A DNA stretch of 60,893 nt from Phascolarctobacterium_A succinatutens_B (lineage in GTDB: Bacteria; Bacillota; Negativicutes; Acidaminococcales; Acidaminococcaceae), in assembly GCF_958453765.1 (NCBI RefSeq), contig NZ_CAUDZA010000012.1, positions 1 to 60,893 on the forward strand. Reading direction: 5' to 3'. The notes under the pieces were generated by a model. It saw only the letters and a program-made list of their open reading frames with translations, made no database searches and was not told the origin of the DNA. The position numbers and the translations under genes were made by a program. Shown in pieces: positions 26,718-34,799 of this stretch (position 1 is the first letter of the stretch; each line of letters starts with the position of its first letter).

Positions 26718-28325
26718 TTATTTTACCAGCAGCTTAAGCTGCTCAGCTATATTCTTGCCTAAAGCACCGCTGCCGGCAGTGCAGGCACTGCGTCCGGAAA
26801 TAACACCCCATGGCAACGGTATATGCTTTTTCGTCTCTGCTCCGACAGAGCTCATGATATCCGCTAACAACGTATCGGCAAATACAATATCTGCATCCTC
26901 CCACAAATCCTGTAAGGCGGTTAAGCTGTCTACAATAATCAGCCATTTATCGGCACCGGGAGCTTTACGGTATAATTTGCGGCTGGCGATACCGGTACAC
27001 AGCGTAGCCAACTGTATATGATGAAAGCCTTCATGCCATAATGCGTGTGCCAATCCCATCGTCTGCATAGGATCACCTATAAATAACAGCTTGCGTTTAT
27101 CAGTTTCCTGTATGCTGTAGTTATGAATGCATAACCGGCGTATCTCATTATTTTCTGAATTGCACAGCTCCTGCACATTTTTTCGCCACATCTTCATAGC
27201 ATGTTCTCCTACAGGACATGATAGCAGCAGCGGTACAGCATGTTTTTCGTTCAGCACATGCGCAGCCGCTATACCGGCAGTTGATACAACCCAACATAAA
27301 GCAGGTCTGCCACCCGCTGTTTCACCAACAAAGCGCGGCTCATAGCCTAAACTTCTAATATAGGCAAAGCATTCTGCATACTGCTCTCTTTCACCACAGA
27401 GGAGATGACTATATCCTAGAATAAGTATCTCACGAGCAGGCTTTACATATAGCTCCTGCTCTTCCTCCACTAAAAGCTCCTGCGCACAGCTTACGCCATA
27501 TACAGCATCATTAAAACCATCCATATCAAAGCTTCGTGTTTTCAAATTATTTTCCATTGAATTTGCCACCCAATTGCCGTCAAAGCCAATAAAAGCTGCT
27601 ACTGCAGAGCTGATAAGATTCAACGATTTATATTTTCCGTCTGACATCAGTTCACTGCACTGCTTAACACAATTATCTTCTATACCATAAATAAAATCCT
27701 GCTTTTTTGTTTCCAGAACATATACTCCCTGCGTTTGCTCCAGTAAATCGCCATCGCGCAGACAAGCCCGGCAGCCGCTGGGCGCTACCAAGACCTTTGC
27801 CTCATTTGCAGGCAAAGTATCTATAACACCGGCAACATCCGTAGCTAAAAGCGGCAGCTGATACATGTTATGACTTATGCAACCATTTTCTTCCGGCAAC
27901 TCAGCCATAAACTCGTAAACAGGCTTAAAATGCCTTATGTCCATCTTGCCCAACGGTCCACGAAAGAAGTAACGTACCATAACACCGGTTGCTTCAGAAA
28001 GACTGCTCTCCAGATAATCAAAATCAAGTCTTGTCAAGATATCCAGACAGTTCAAATATAGTACCACAACCTGCACACCATGCACCGCTGCAGCCTGTTT
28101 TATAACCCGCATAATTTTTTCTTCGGCGGTTCCCATAGTATAATCATCATCTGTCATCCGGCAAAGCATAAGCTGCTGCAGTTTGCCCTGCTCTACGGCA
28201 CGATAATAAAGCTCCCGCAAGCATGGACCGGAACCGGCAGCAACTAACATTACATCCTTTCGCTGCCACAAAACATCAGAGGGAGGTTTTGGCATATTAA
28301 GCTCCATAATCTTGATTGGCTTCAT
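26718..28325 (-). CDS. Nitrogenase component 1-like protein (NifD/NifK superfamily)
   Basis: About 535 aa. The fold of nitrogenase component 1 is recognisable: 'VAAGSGPCLREL' (the first P-cluster-type Cys region), 'DDDYTMGTAEEKI', 'VVVLYLNCLDIL' (second Cys region), 'APSGCRACL' (third), then Rossmann-like repeats 'EILILGYSHLLCG', 'LLFIGDPMQTMGLAHALWHE' and 'DADIVFADT'. No NifH-like reductase lies nearby, and the FeMo-cofactor Cys/His pair is not obvious, so nitrogen fixation is not supported. It heads an iron-complex uptake operon, suggesting reduction or release of iron from the imported chelate; this is inference. Start at 28325 (GAAGTGA) rather than 28361. Exact family is uncertain. Confidence 0.72.
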   Translation of the reverse strand: MKPIKIMELNMPKPPSDVLWQRKDVMLVAAGSGPCLRELYYRAVEQGKLQQLMLCRMTDDDYTMGTAEEKIMRVIKQAAAVHGVQVVVLYLNCLDILTRLDFDYLESSLSEATGVMVRYFFRGPLGKMDIRHFKPVYEFMAELPEENGCISHNMYQLPLLATDVAGVIDTLPANEAKVLVAPSGCRACLRDGDLLEQTQGVYVLETKKQDFIYGIEDNCVKQCSELMSDGKYKSLNLISSAVAAFIGFDGNWVANSMENNLKTRSFDMDGFNDAVYGVSCAQELLVEEEQELYVKPAREILILGYSHLLCGEREQYAECFAYIRSLGYEPRFVGETAGGRPALCWVVSTAGIAAAHVLNEKHAVPLLLSCPVGEHAMKMWRKNVQELCNSENNEIRRLCIHNYSIQETDKRKLLFIGDPMQTMGLAHALWHEGFHHIQLATLCTGIASRKLYRKAPGADKWLIIVDSLTALQDLWEDADIVFADTLLADIMSSVGAETKKHIPLPWGVISGRSACTAGSGALGKNIAEQLKLLVK

Positions 28326-28354
28326 TACTTTCACTTCTTTCGTGCTATTTTCTA

Positions 28355-28383
28355 TTAACATTCTATCACATTTGCGTTGTTAA
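28355..28383 (-). promoter_or_regulatory. Inverted repeat upstream of the nitrogenase-like gene
   Basis: TTAACA (28355-28360) and TGTTAA (28378-28383), 17 bp apart, sit just before the operon start beside a TAGAAT -10-like box. Possible binding site for the adjacent LysR protein; a Fur-type site cannot be excluded. Confidence 0.35.
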
Positions 28384-28402
28384 TAATAATCGATGTTACT
28401 AA

Positions 28403-28433
28403 AGCCTTGATTCAATTATATTGAACCAAGGCT
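28403..28433 (-). terminator. Hairpin between the LysR gene and the uptake operon
   Basis: 14-bp arms AGCCTTGATTCAAT / ATTGAACCAAGGCT with one mismatch and a 3-nt loop. The T-tract on the minus side is short, so it may also act as an attenuator. Confidence 0.6.
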
Positions 28434-28458
28434 CTGTTTCTTCAAAAGAATTAAACTG

Positions 28459-29355
28459 TCAATCTTCCAAGCTTTTGTATTGCTCCAACAGCTGAAAAAA
28501 TAATTTCAAGGGCGGACTAAGCCATTTATCTTTGCGATAGGCGTATACCGCATGAATCGGCTCAAACTTTTTATCTATAGGAATTTCTACCAATACATCT
28601 TTATCCAATTCCTCTTGAATCGTAAACTTGGGCAAAAAACATATACCCATATCATTCTTCACTAAATTTTTTATCGTCTGTGTACCGCGAATTTCAATTG
28701 TCGGACCCATAGTAAAATTTTTGCTTTTGATATATTCATCGAATCTTTTACGCACCCTGCCTACTGCAGGCTGGCAAATACGTGCTAACGAGCTGAAATC
28801 CTGATTAGACGTAATAAAATCACTGTACAGCTTTTTGATTTTGGGCGAAGCAAACATCACGAAATCAAAATCCTTATATGGTACAACCTTTATCGTAGCA
28901 TCATCTACAAGCAAATCATAGAAAATCCCAATATCAGTTTTATTTTCTCTTATGGCCCTATACACCGAGGTACTGGTCATAGAGTCAAGGTAAATGTGCA
29001 CACGCGGCGCCTGCTTACGAAATTCGCGCAAAATCTTCGGCAGATGGAAGCACAAAAGCGATTCCGGCGCAGCAATACGTATATCTCCCTGGCACTCTTC
29101 AATAACACTGCGAAAGCTTTTCATATTATTTACAGACTGTAGCACATTTTCTACGTAAGGCACCAGTTCCTGTCCTGCCTTAGTCAAAACCATATGTCTG
29201 CCTGCTTTTTCAAAAAGCTGCACACCAAGCTCCTTCTCCAGCTGACTAACATGAAACGTAATCGTTGACTGCGTATAGCATAATTTTTCCGCTGCTTTAT
29301 TAAAGCCCCCGGCTTCTACAATAGTGTGAAAGGTATTAATATAACGTAAATCCAT
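28459..29355 (-). CDS. LysR-family transcriptional regulator
   Basis: Full-length LysR protein (298 aa). N-terminal winged helix: 'YINTFHTIVEAGGFNKAAEK' then 'YTQSTITFHVSQLEKELG' and 'LFEKAGRHMVLTKAG'. The effector-binding domain follows from about residue 90 ('GDIRIAAPESLLCFHLPKIL'). It is encoded immediately upstream of, and in the same direction as, the nitrogenase-like/iron-uptake operon, separated only by a hairpin, and is the obvious candidate regulator. The co-inducer is unknown. Confidence 0.9.
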   Translation of the reverse strand: MDLRYINTFHTIVEAGGFNKAAEKLCYTQSTITFHVSQLEKELGVQLFEKAGRHMVLTKAGQELVPYVENVLQSVNNMKSFRSVIEECQGDIRIAAPESLLCFHLPKILREFRKQAPRVHIYLDSMTSTSVYRAIRENKTDIGIFYDLLVDDATIKVVPYKDFDFVMFASPKIKKLYSDFITSNQDFSSLARICQPAVGRVRKRFDEYIKSKNFTMGPTIEIRGTQTIKNLVKNDMGICFLPKFTIQEELDKDVLVEIPIDKKFEPIHAVYAYRKDKWLSPPLKLFFQLLEQYKSLED

Positions 29356-29455
29356 ACTTCCTCCAAAACGATACCAATGCTCATCAAAAAATTTATAGCA
29401 ACAAGCTATTTATTGCGTTATTTATATTATACAGTTTTTCCCCATATATAACAAT

Positions 29456-29501
29456 AAGCAGCTACCTTTAGGCGAAACACTTCACCTAAAGGCAGCTGCT
29501 T
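29456..29501 (-). terminator. Terminator of the MBL-fold gene
   Basis: Arms AAGCAGCTACCTTTAGG / CCTAAAGGCAGCTGCTT, 16 of 17 paired, 12-nt loop; TTGTTATAT follows on the minus strand. Confidence 0.8.
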
Positions 29502-29515
29502 GTTGTTATCTTACT

Positions 29516-30313
29516 TTAATATATCACTGTTTCCCCATCTTCCGGAATCACATAATTACCAACACCACGGCGTACAAGCGCACCCCGCATTTGGCTACGT
29601 GTAATCGAAGCATGAGCAACATTATCGAAATGTGTCAGATACAGCTTTGCTTCCGGCAATGTCTGATGTACGCAATCCACATCTTCGTCATTCATTATCA
29701 GCCTGCCATAAGCACGCAGCTCCGCAGCGCAGGCATTAAGCATAATTACTTCCGGTTGATAATTTGCCAAAGTTTTACGCACGCCATCAAACCAAATCGT
29801 ATCTCCAGCAACGTATAGAACCTTTTCCTGCTCTGCTTTAAATACTACACCACAAGCATCAGACGATGGCTTTATCGTGCCATGCAAAGCTGGTGTTTTA
29901 TATAAGGTTATATCTGCAAACTTAACCCCATCATTTTTCAGGATACGTACATCCTGAAAACCTGAAGCTTTTAAAGCCTGCGCATCATCTTCATTTTGCA
30001 CAAAAATTGGCTTATCATGCTCCAAAACATCACCAAAAGTGCCCTTCTGCATATTGATATCTATATGATCAGGGTGTATATGCGTTATAATATAAGCGTC
30101 AACTCCACTTAAAATGCTTTCTACCGTTTCCGGCAAAGCAAAAAGCGGCATTAGTATTTTCGCTTTTACCGGGTCAACAGCCATGTAAGGATTTCCCGGC
30201 ATACTATCGAAACAACCTAAACCATATTGCTCCACAAGCCAAGGATCTAAAAGAAAAGTTTTGCCACCATAAAAAATTTTATTCGTCGCACTGCGAATTT
30301 GCTTGATTTTCAT
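29516..30313 (-). CDS. UlaG-like MBL-fold metallohydrolase
   Basis: A 265-aa metallo-beta-lactamase-fold protein. Ligand motifs: 'YIITHIHPDHID' (HxHxDH), 'TPALHGTIKPSS' (third His), 'LYVAGDTIW' (bridging Asp) and 'LTHFDNVAHASI' (last His). It begins 'IKQIRSATNKIFYGGKTFLL', as UlaG-like lactonases and related hydrolases do. The substrate is not known. It is transcribed away from a LysR gene across a short intergenic region with a perfect inverted repeat, so control by that regulator is likely. Confidence 0.85.
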   Translation of the reverse strand: MKIKQIRSATNKIFYGGKTFLLDPWLVEQYGLGCFDSMPGNPYMAVDPVKAKILMPLFALPETVESILSGVDAYIITHIHPDHIDINMQKGTFGDVLEHDKPIFVQNEDDAQALKASGFQDVRILKNDGVKFADITLYKTPALHGTIKPSSDACGVVFKAEQEKVLYVAGDTIWFDGVRKTLANYQPEVIMLNACAAELRAYGRLIMNDEDVDCVHQTLPEAKLYLTHFDNVAHASITRSQMRGALVRRGVGNYVIPEDGETVIY

Positions 30314-30384
30314 TTTGTTCCTCCTTTAATTTTTTATTCTATTATAGATGCAAATTCACTGCAGCAAAAGAAAAAACTTAGTTC

Positions 30385-30412
30385 TTTACCGCAACCAATA
30401 AGTTGCGGTAAA
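30385..30412. promoter_or_regulatory. Perfect inverted-repeat operator between the MBL and LysR genes
   Basis: TTTACCGCAAC (30385-30395) and GTTGCGGTAAA (30402-30412), 11 bp perfect with a 6-nt centre. It lies 23 bp before the LysR start, in the divergent promoter region, the standard position for a LysR binding site. T-rich DNA does not follow, so it is not a terminator. Confidence 0.75.
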
Positions 30413-30434
30413 ATAAGATTGAGGTGAAAAAGCA

Positions 30435-31343
30435 ATGCAGCCAAAGCAATTACAATATTTTATCACAGCCTATGCAACAAAAAATATTCAACGAGCAGCA
30501 GAAAAGCTTTTCGTGTCTCGCCAAGGAATAAGTAAAACAATTCGTGAGCTGGAACAGGAATTAGGCGCAGACTTATTCTTACGCTCATCCAAAGGCTTAG
30601 AGCCAACGGATTTTGCCGAAGCATTATTCCCCCATGCCAAAAAGTTGCTCGATGAATATAACTACATAACAGGCCTGAACACCTTGGCAAAGCAAAAGGA
30701 AAATGTTATCACCATCTACGCGCTTGATAACATCGTAAAATATTTAACAGCAGAATTTTTCTTTGACTTTCGCAAATTATATCCGAATATTATTCTCAGC
30801 ATTATCGAAAGCACCGACGAGGCCGCTCTCAACGCCTTGCTTGCCCGCAATGCAGATTTCGCTATTACTACAGATCCGTTGGACAACACAAATTTTACAC
30901 TTACACCCATATTTTATACGCATTATTGCATAGCGCTTTCTGCTGACCACCCTTTAGCTGCTAAAGAAAGAATCAGCTATCAGGATCTTCAAAATCAAAA
31001 AATAATCAGTAAAGGAAGATCCTTCCGTTGTTTTCGCGACAATATGGAAAAATATGTTCTTGGTAATGGTCTGAATGTAGATATTTTTGCGGAAATCACC
31101 GATATTGACGTTGCTCTGGATTTAGTAAAGAAAAGCAACGCAATCTATCTAGGCTATGACTACATTGCTGCAATGCAAAGACATCCTGATATCAGATGGA
31201 AGATGCTCGATGCTGAAGTAAGCGGTCAGAACATGTATATTGCAAGTCTGAAAAACACTCTGCCGCGCAAGGTGTGCCGTGATTTGCAAAATTTTTTATT
31301 GGCATGGCTTCCCATACACAACAAAGATAAAATTATTTTGTAA
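30435..31343 (+). CDS. LysR-family transcriptional regulator, divergent from MBL gene
   Basis: 302 aa. DNA-binding domain at residues 1-60 ('YFITAYATKNIQRAAEKLFV', 'SRQGISKTIRELEQELG'). The effector domain contains 'ITIYALDNIVKYLTAEFFF' and 'LLARNADFAITTD'. It ends normally for the family. GAGGTG precedes the ATG. The perfect repeat upstream probably binds this protein, giving autoregulation together with control of the UlaG-like gene; this follows the common LysR arrangement and is not shown directly. Confidence 0.9.
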   Translation: MQPKQLQYFITAYATKNIQRAAEKLFVSRQGISKTIRELEQELGADLFLRSSKGLEPTDFAEALFPHAKKLLDEYNYITGLNTLAKQKENVITIYALDNIVKYLTAEFFFDFRKLYPNIILSIIESTDEAALNALLARNADFAITTDPLDNTNFTLTPIFYTHYCIALSADHPLAAKERISYQDLQNQKIISKGRSFRCFRDNMEKYVLGNGLNVDIFAEITDIDVALDLVKKSNAIYLGYDYIAAMQRHPDIRWKMLDAEVSGQNMYIASLKNTLPRKVCRDLQNFLLAWLPIHNKDKIIL

Positions 31344-31650
31344 CCTCATTTCAATAAAGACGAACTTGCTGCAGCTTTCCGGCACCACGTTTTTATTCAT
31401 AAGGCCTTAAGCTACTACCTGCAAAATACGTTTATTTTTACTTTGCGCCGAATCTACCATCGTCGTAAAACCTCCTAGCATAAATATTCTTCTTCACAGA
31501 AATATAGTTTATTATACTTTTTCATGCAAGAAATTCTAATTGACCAAAAGATTTCTATCTGCAATTACAGTATTTTTATCATAAACTATAATATGGCTTA
31601 TTGCTTAAAAAATAAAATTGTAAAAAGCTTACAGAGGTACTGTTTTTCAA
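31344..31650. other. Gap without a supported gene
   Basis: About 300 bp between the LysR gene and the kor promoter. A 43-codon open stretch on the plus strand (FNKDELAAAFRHHVFIH.., 31349-31479) has no start codon or ribosome-binding site. It may be a fragment, but no family is recognised. No terminator hairpin for the LysR gene stands out. Confidence 0.45.
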
Positions 31651-31659
31651 TGCTGTTTT

Positions 31660-31668
31660 TGCTATAAT
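31660..31668 (+). promoter_or_regulatory. Extended -10 promoter of the kor operon
   Basis: TGCTATAAT, an extended -10 element, with no good -35 hexamer at the right distance. It stands about 60 bp before the ferredoxin gene and fits a strong metabolic operon. Confidence 0.6.
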
Positions 31669-31727
31669 ATAGAGTGAAGCTATCGCATGCTGTTATTTTA
31701 AACAAGGTATCATAAGGAGGAGACCAT

Positions 31728-31910
31728 ATGAGCTTAAAAATAATTACTAAGCGTTGCAAAGGCTGTGGTATTTGTGCGGCCTTCTGCCCGAAAAAAGTTC
31801 TGGCAGTCAGCGAAGTCGGCAAAGTAGAAGCCGTCGCTGAAGAAAATTGCATCAAATGCGGACAATGCGAAATGCGTTGCCCCGACTATGCTATCTTTGT
31901 AGATAAATAA
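31728..31910 (+). CDS. korD: 2-oxoacid:ferredoxin oxidoreductase, delta (ferredoxin) subunit
   Basis: A 60-aa ferredoxin with two 4Fe-4S motifs: 'CKGCGICAAFCP' and 'CIKCGQCEMRCP'. It passes electrons from the TPP-containing core to free ferredoxin. SD AAGGAGG lies 6 bp before the ATG. It is the first gene of a delta-alpha-beta-gamma operon, the usual order of the 2-oxoglutarate or branched-chain 2-oxoacid enzymes of anaerobes. Substrate cannot be assigned from the sequence. Confidence 0.92.
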   Translation: MSLKIITKRCKGCGICAAFCPKKVLAVSEVGKVEAVAEENCIKCGQCEMRCPDYAIFVDK

Positions 31911-31928
31911 AAAGGAGTGAGGTAACCC

Positions 31929-33068
31929 ATGTCAAGAATCCTGCTGTTACAAGGTAACCAAGCGGTTGTTGAGGGTGCGATTGCTGCCGGTGTAAAATTT
32001 TACGGCGGTTATCCGATCACCCCTTCTACCGAAATTGCTGAACAATTAGCTCTGCGTCTGCCGCAGGTTGGCGGTAAATTTATGCAGACTGAAGACGAAA
32101 TCGCCGGTCTCGGCACTGTTATCGGTGCATCTATGGCCGGTAAAAAAGCTATGACCGCAACCAGCGGCCCGGGCTTCTCCCTGAAACAGGAAATGCTCGG
32201 CCTCGCCTGCAGCGCCGAAATCCCCTGCGTTATCGTTAACGTACAACGTGTAGGCCCTGCAACCGGCCAACCGACCTCCCCCGCACAGGGCGAGGTTATG
32301 CAAACCCGTTGGGGCACCCACGGCGACCACTGGCTGATTACCGTTTCACCGTCCAGTGTTCCCGAATGCTTCGATTTAACTCTGCGTGCTGTAGCATTGA
32401 GCGAAAAATATCGTTGCCCGGTTATTCTCCTGATGGACGAGGTTATCGGCCATATGCGCGAGAAAATCGAGCTTCCCGACAACTATGATGAAATTCCACA
32501 GGCAGAACGCAAGCGCCCGACCTGCGCACCCGAAGATTATCTGGCTTACGGCTGCGAGGAAGGCTCCAAGGTTCCTGCTATGGCAGACTTCGGCAGCGGT
32601 TACCGCTGGCACGTATCCGGTCTGGTACACGACGAAACCGGTTTCCCGAAGGGCACCGGTGAAGCAACCCGCACCTCTCAGGACCGTCTGCGCACTAAAT
32701 TAGAAGACAACTTAGATGACATCGTACAAGTAGAAAACTATCGTATGGAAGATGCCGAATTTGCTGTTGTAGCCTTCGGCGGTGCTGCCCGCACTGCTTA
32801 TGAAGCAGTTGATATGGCACGCAAGGAAGGCCTGAAGGTTGGCTTCGTCCGCCCTATTACTATCTGGCCGTTTGCCGAAAAGCAAATGCAGGAGCTGGCA
32901 GGCAAGGTTAAAGGCATCCTCGTACACGAGCTGAACTGCGGCCAGTACGTTCTGGAGGTTGAACGCGCTGTGGCAGGCAAAGTTCCTGTAAGCCTGTACG
33001 CTAAATACGATAACGAATCTGCTACTCCGGCCGAACTGTTAGCCGAAATCAAAAAGGCTATGGCCTAA
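31929..33068 (+). CDS. korA: 2-oxoacid:ferredoxin oxidoreductase, alpha subunit
   Basis: 379 aa, pyrimidine-binding (alpha) subunit. Shows 'GYPITPSTEIAEQL', 'FMQTEDEIAGLG' (the Glu that activates TPP), 'TATSGPGFSLKQE' and 'VQRVGPATGQPT'. The C-terminal transketolase domain carries 'VAFGGAARTAYEAVD'. Together with the beta subunit it decarboxylates a 2-oxoacid (2-oxoglutarate is the commonest for this subunit set) to acyl-CoA, reducing ferredoxin. Base composition is higher in GC than its flanks, consistent with strong codon bias for high expression. Confidence 0.92.
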   Translation: MSRILLLQGNQAVVEGAIAAGVKFYGGYPITPSTEIAEQLALRLPQVGGKFMQTEDEIAGLGTVIGASMAGKKAMTATSGPGFSLKQEMLGLACSAEIPCVIVNVQRVGPATGQPTSPAQGEVMQTRWGTHGDHWLITVSPSSVPECFDLTLRAVALSEKYRCPVILLMDEVIGHMREKIELPDNYDEIPQAERKRPTCAPEDYLAYGCEEGSKVPAMADFGSGYRWHVSGLVHDETGFPKGTGEATRTSQDRLRTKLEDNLDDIVQVENYRMEDAEFAVVAFGGAARTAYEAVDMARKEGLKVGFVRPITIWPFAEKQMQELAGKVKGILVHELNCGQYVLEVERAVAGKVPVSLYAKYDNESATPAELLAEIKKAMA

Positions 33069-33089
33069 CGGATGAGAGGAGAAAAAACG

Positions 33090-33935
33090 ATGAGTGAAAT
33101 GGAAAATTTAATCAATAAATATTTCCGCCCGGGCCGTCTGCCTCACATCTGGTGCCCCGGCTGCGGCAACGGCGTTATCACCGGCGCCATTGTAAAAGCA
33201 ATTGATAAGCAAGGTCTGGCAAAAGACGACGTTGCAGTAATCAGCGGCATCGGCTGCTCCAGCCGTTCCTCCGGTTATCTGGACTTCAACACCGCCAACA
33301 CTCTGCACGGCCGTGCTCTGCCGATTGCTACCGGTGTAAAAATGGCTAACCCTACACTGAACGTTATCGTTTGCAGCGGTGACGGTGACTGCACCGCTAT
33401 CGGCGGCAACCACTTGATTCATGCAGCACGCCGCAATATTGATTTGACTCTGGTTGTTTTCAACAACAGCATTTACGGCATGACCGGCGGTCAGTATTCT
33501 CCGATGACCCCGATTCATTCCAAAGCAACTACCGCTCCGTACTACACTGTTGAACCGAGCTTCAATCTGCTTGATCTGGCAAAAGCTGCCGGTGCAACCT
33601 ATGTAGCACGCGCAACCACCTACCATGTTCCCGTACTGGTCGATGTTATCGCTAAAGGCATTGCTCACAAAGGCTTCTCTATCATCGAAGCTGTCAGCGC
33701 TTGTCCGATTTCCTTCGGCCGTCAGAACAAGATGGGCGGACCTGCTCAGATGATGGCTTGGCAGCGTGACCATGGCGTTATGAAGGCTGTTTGGGACCGC
33801 ATGGATGAAGAGAAAAAGGCAGAAGCAATCGCTGCCGGCAAATTCCCCATCGGCGTTCTCTACGAAAACAACGACGTTATGGAATACACCAAGGCATATG
33901 ACCAAATTATTCAACGTGCACAGGAGGGTAAATAA
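33090..33935 (+). CDS. korB: 2-oxoacid:ferredoxin oxidoreductase, beta (TPP) subunit
   Basis: 281 aa, TPP-binding subunit. 'WCPGCGNGVITGA' carries the Cys that binds the core Fe-S cluster. 'GDGDCTAIGGNH' followed later by 'NNSIYGMTGGQ' is the TPP/Mg site. The frame opens at 33072, but AGAGGAG precedes the ATG at 33090 and the product then starts MSEMENLINKYF, so the later start is used. It is 21 bp downstream of korA and 2 bp upstream of korC. Confidence 0.92.
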   Translation: MSEMENLINKYFRPGRLPHIWCPGCGNGVITGAIVKAIDKQGLAKDDVAVISGIGCSSRSSGYLDFNTANTLHGRALPIATGVKMANPTLNVIVCSGDGDCTAIGGNHLIHAARRNIDLTLVVFNNSIYGMTGGQYSPMTPIHSKATTAPYYTVEPSFNLLDLAKAAGATYVARATTYHVPVLVDVIAKGIAHKGFSIIEAVSACPISFGRQNKMGGPAQMMAWQRDHGVMKAVWDRMDEEKKAEAIAAGKFPIGVLYENNDVMEYTKAYDQIIQRAQEGK

Positions 33936-33937
33936 TT

Positions 33938-34468
33938 ATGAGACATAGCTTTCGTTTCTCCGGTACCGGTGGTCAGGGCCTGATCACTGCAGGTATTATT
34001 TTAGCCGAAGCTGCCCTCTTAGACGACAAGCTGGCTGTACAATCCCAATCCTACGGCCCGGAAGCCCGCGGCGGCTCCTCCAAGGCCGAGGCTATCATCA
34101 GCGACGAGCCCATTTATTTCAGCCGTGTTATCTGCCCGGATACTCTGCTGGTAATGAGCCAGGAGGCTGCCAACAAATTCATTGCCGACTGCGATGAGCA
34201 TACCACCGTTATCACCGATACTCTTTTCGTAAACGAGGTTCCCGGCAAGTACGGTAAACGCGTTGACCTGCCTATCACCCACACTGCCAACACTGTTTGC
34301 GGCAAGACACTGTTTGCGAACATCGTTGCTCTGGGCGCAGTAGTTGCCCTGACAAAATGCGTTTCCAAAGAAGCAATTCTCAAAGCTGTACTGAACCGCG
34401 TTCCGAAAGGAACCGAAGAAGCTAATACCAAGGCTCTCGAAGCTGGTATGGCACTGATTGAGAAATAA
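33938..34468 (+). CDS. korC: 2-oxoacid:ferredoxin oxidoreductase, gamma subunit
   Basis: 176 aa, gamma subunit, recognised by 'RFSGTGGQGLITAGIILAEA' and 'SYGPEARGGSSKAEAIIS', the two hallmark motifs of the family. It completes the four-subunit enzyme, which links amino-acid or 2-oxoacid breakdown to ferredoxin reduction. Last gene of the operon; a terminator lies 20 bp after the stop. Confidence 0.93.
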   Translation: MRHSFRFSGTGGQGLITAGIILAEAALLDDKLAVQSQSYGPEARGGSSKAEAIISDEPIYFSRVICPDTLLVMSQEAANKFIADCDEHTTVITDTLFVNEVPGKYGKRVDLPITHTANTVCGKTLFANIVALGAVVALTKCVSKEAILKAVLNRVPKGTEEANTKALEAGMALIEK

Positions 34469-34487
34469 AATCTGACCTATACAATTA

Positions 34488-34527
34488 AAGCTGTTGCTTT
34501 CGGCATTCACGCCGGAGGCAGCAGCTT
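34488..34527 (+). terminator. Terminator of the kor operon
   Basis: Arms AAGCTGTTGCTT / AGGCAGCAGCTT (two wobble pairs) around an inner hairpin CGGC-ATTCAC-GCCG, then CTTTTG. Its 3' part (34498-34527) is repeated at 34660-34689. Confidence 0.75.
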
Positions 34528-34538
34528 CTTTTGTGTGC

Positions 34539-34648
34539 AAAAGTTTCTTGTATACTGGAAATTCTTGCTGTTTTCGCGAAAAGTTTCTTGTATACCAGAA
34601 ACTCTTGCTTCTTTGGTTAAAAGTTTCTAGTACACTGGAAACTCTTGC
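34539..34648. repeat. Three 40-bp repeats, each with a 22-bp palindrome
   Basis: Units start at 34539, 34579 and 34619, exactly 40 bp apart. In each about 30 bp are conserved, beginning AAAAGTTTCT and ending CTTGC. The core is a near-perfect palindrome, AGTTTCTTGT AT ACYRGAAACT, centred on GTATAC or GTACAC. The ten bases between units are not conserved. Either a triple operator for a dimeric regulator or a run of small hairpins in the kor 3' UTR. Confidence 0.8.
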
Positions 34649-34659
34649 GTTATTTTTTG

Positions 34660-34689
34660 TTTCGGCATTCACGCCGGAGGCAGCAGCTT
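34660..34689. repeat. Second copy of the kor terminator's 3' half
   Basis: TTTCGGCATTCACGCCGGAG plus ten further bases repeat positions 34498-34527 exactly, 162 bp downstream and on the far side of the palindrome array. The left arm is missing, so only the inner CGGC/GCCG hairpin can form; TTTTTAATTTTT follows. Confidence 0.8.
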
Positions 34690-34746
34690 TTTAATTTTTA
34701 GCTGGCTAATTATGCAAAATGTCATGCAAATGCCACAAACTTACGC

Positions 34747-34752
34747 TATAAT
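34747..34752 (+). promoter_or_regulatory. -10 element of the HlyD-like gene
   Basis: TATAAT about 47 bp upstream of the ATG; the hexamer 17 bp further up (ATGCAA) is a weak -35. Confidence 0.45.
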
Positions 34753-34799
34753 ATACAAGTACAATAGGCTTTTAACTTCAAGGAAACGAGGAATCTACT

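Noticed and set aside
26718..28325. Nitrogen fixation as the role of the nitrogenase-like gene
   Set aside because: No NifH, NifE/N or cofactor genes in the window, cofactor-binding residues not evident, and the context is iron uptake.
34539..34648. CRISPR array
   Set aside because: Repeats are palindromic with only 10-bp non-conserved spacers and there are no cas genes; the geometry does not fit.
34494..34694. Open frame of 66 codons across the 40-bp repeats (MLSAFTPEAAAS..)
   Set aside because: It only reads through the terminator copy and palindrome array, has no ribosome-binding site, and its repeated peptide simply mirrors the DNA repeats.
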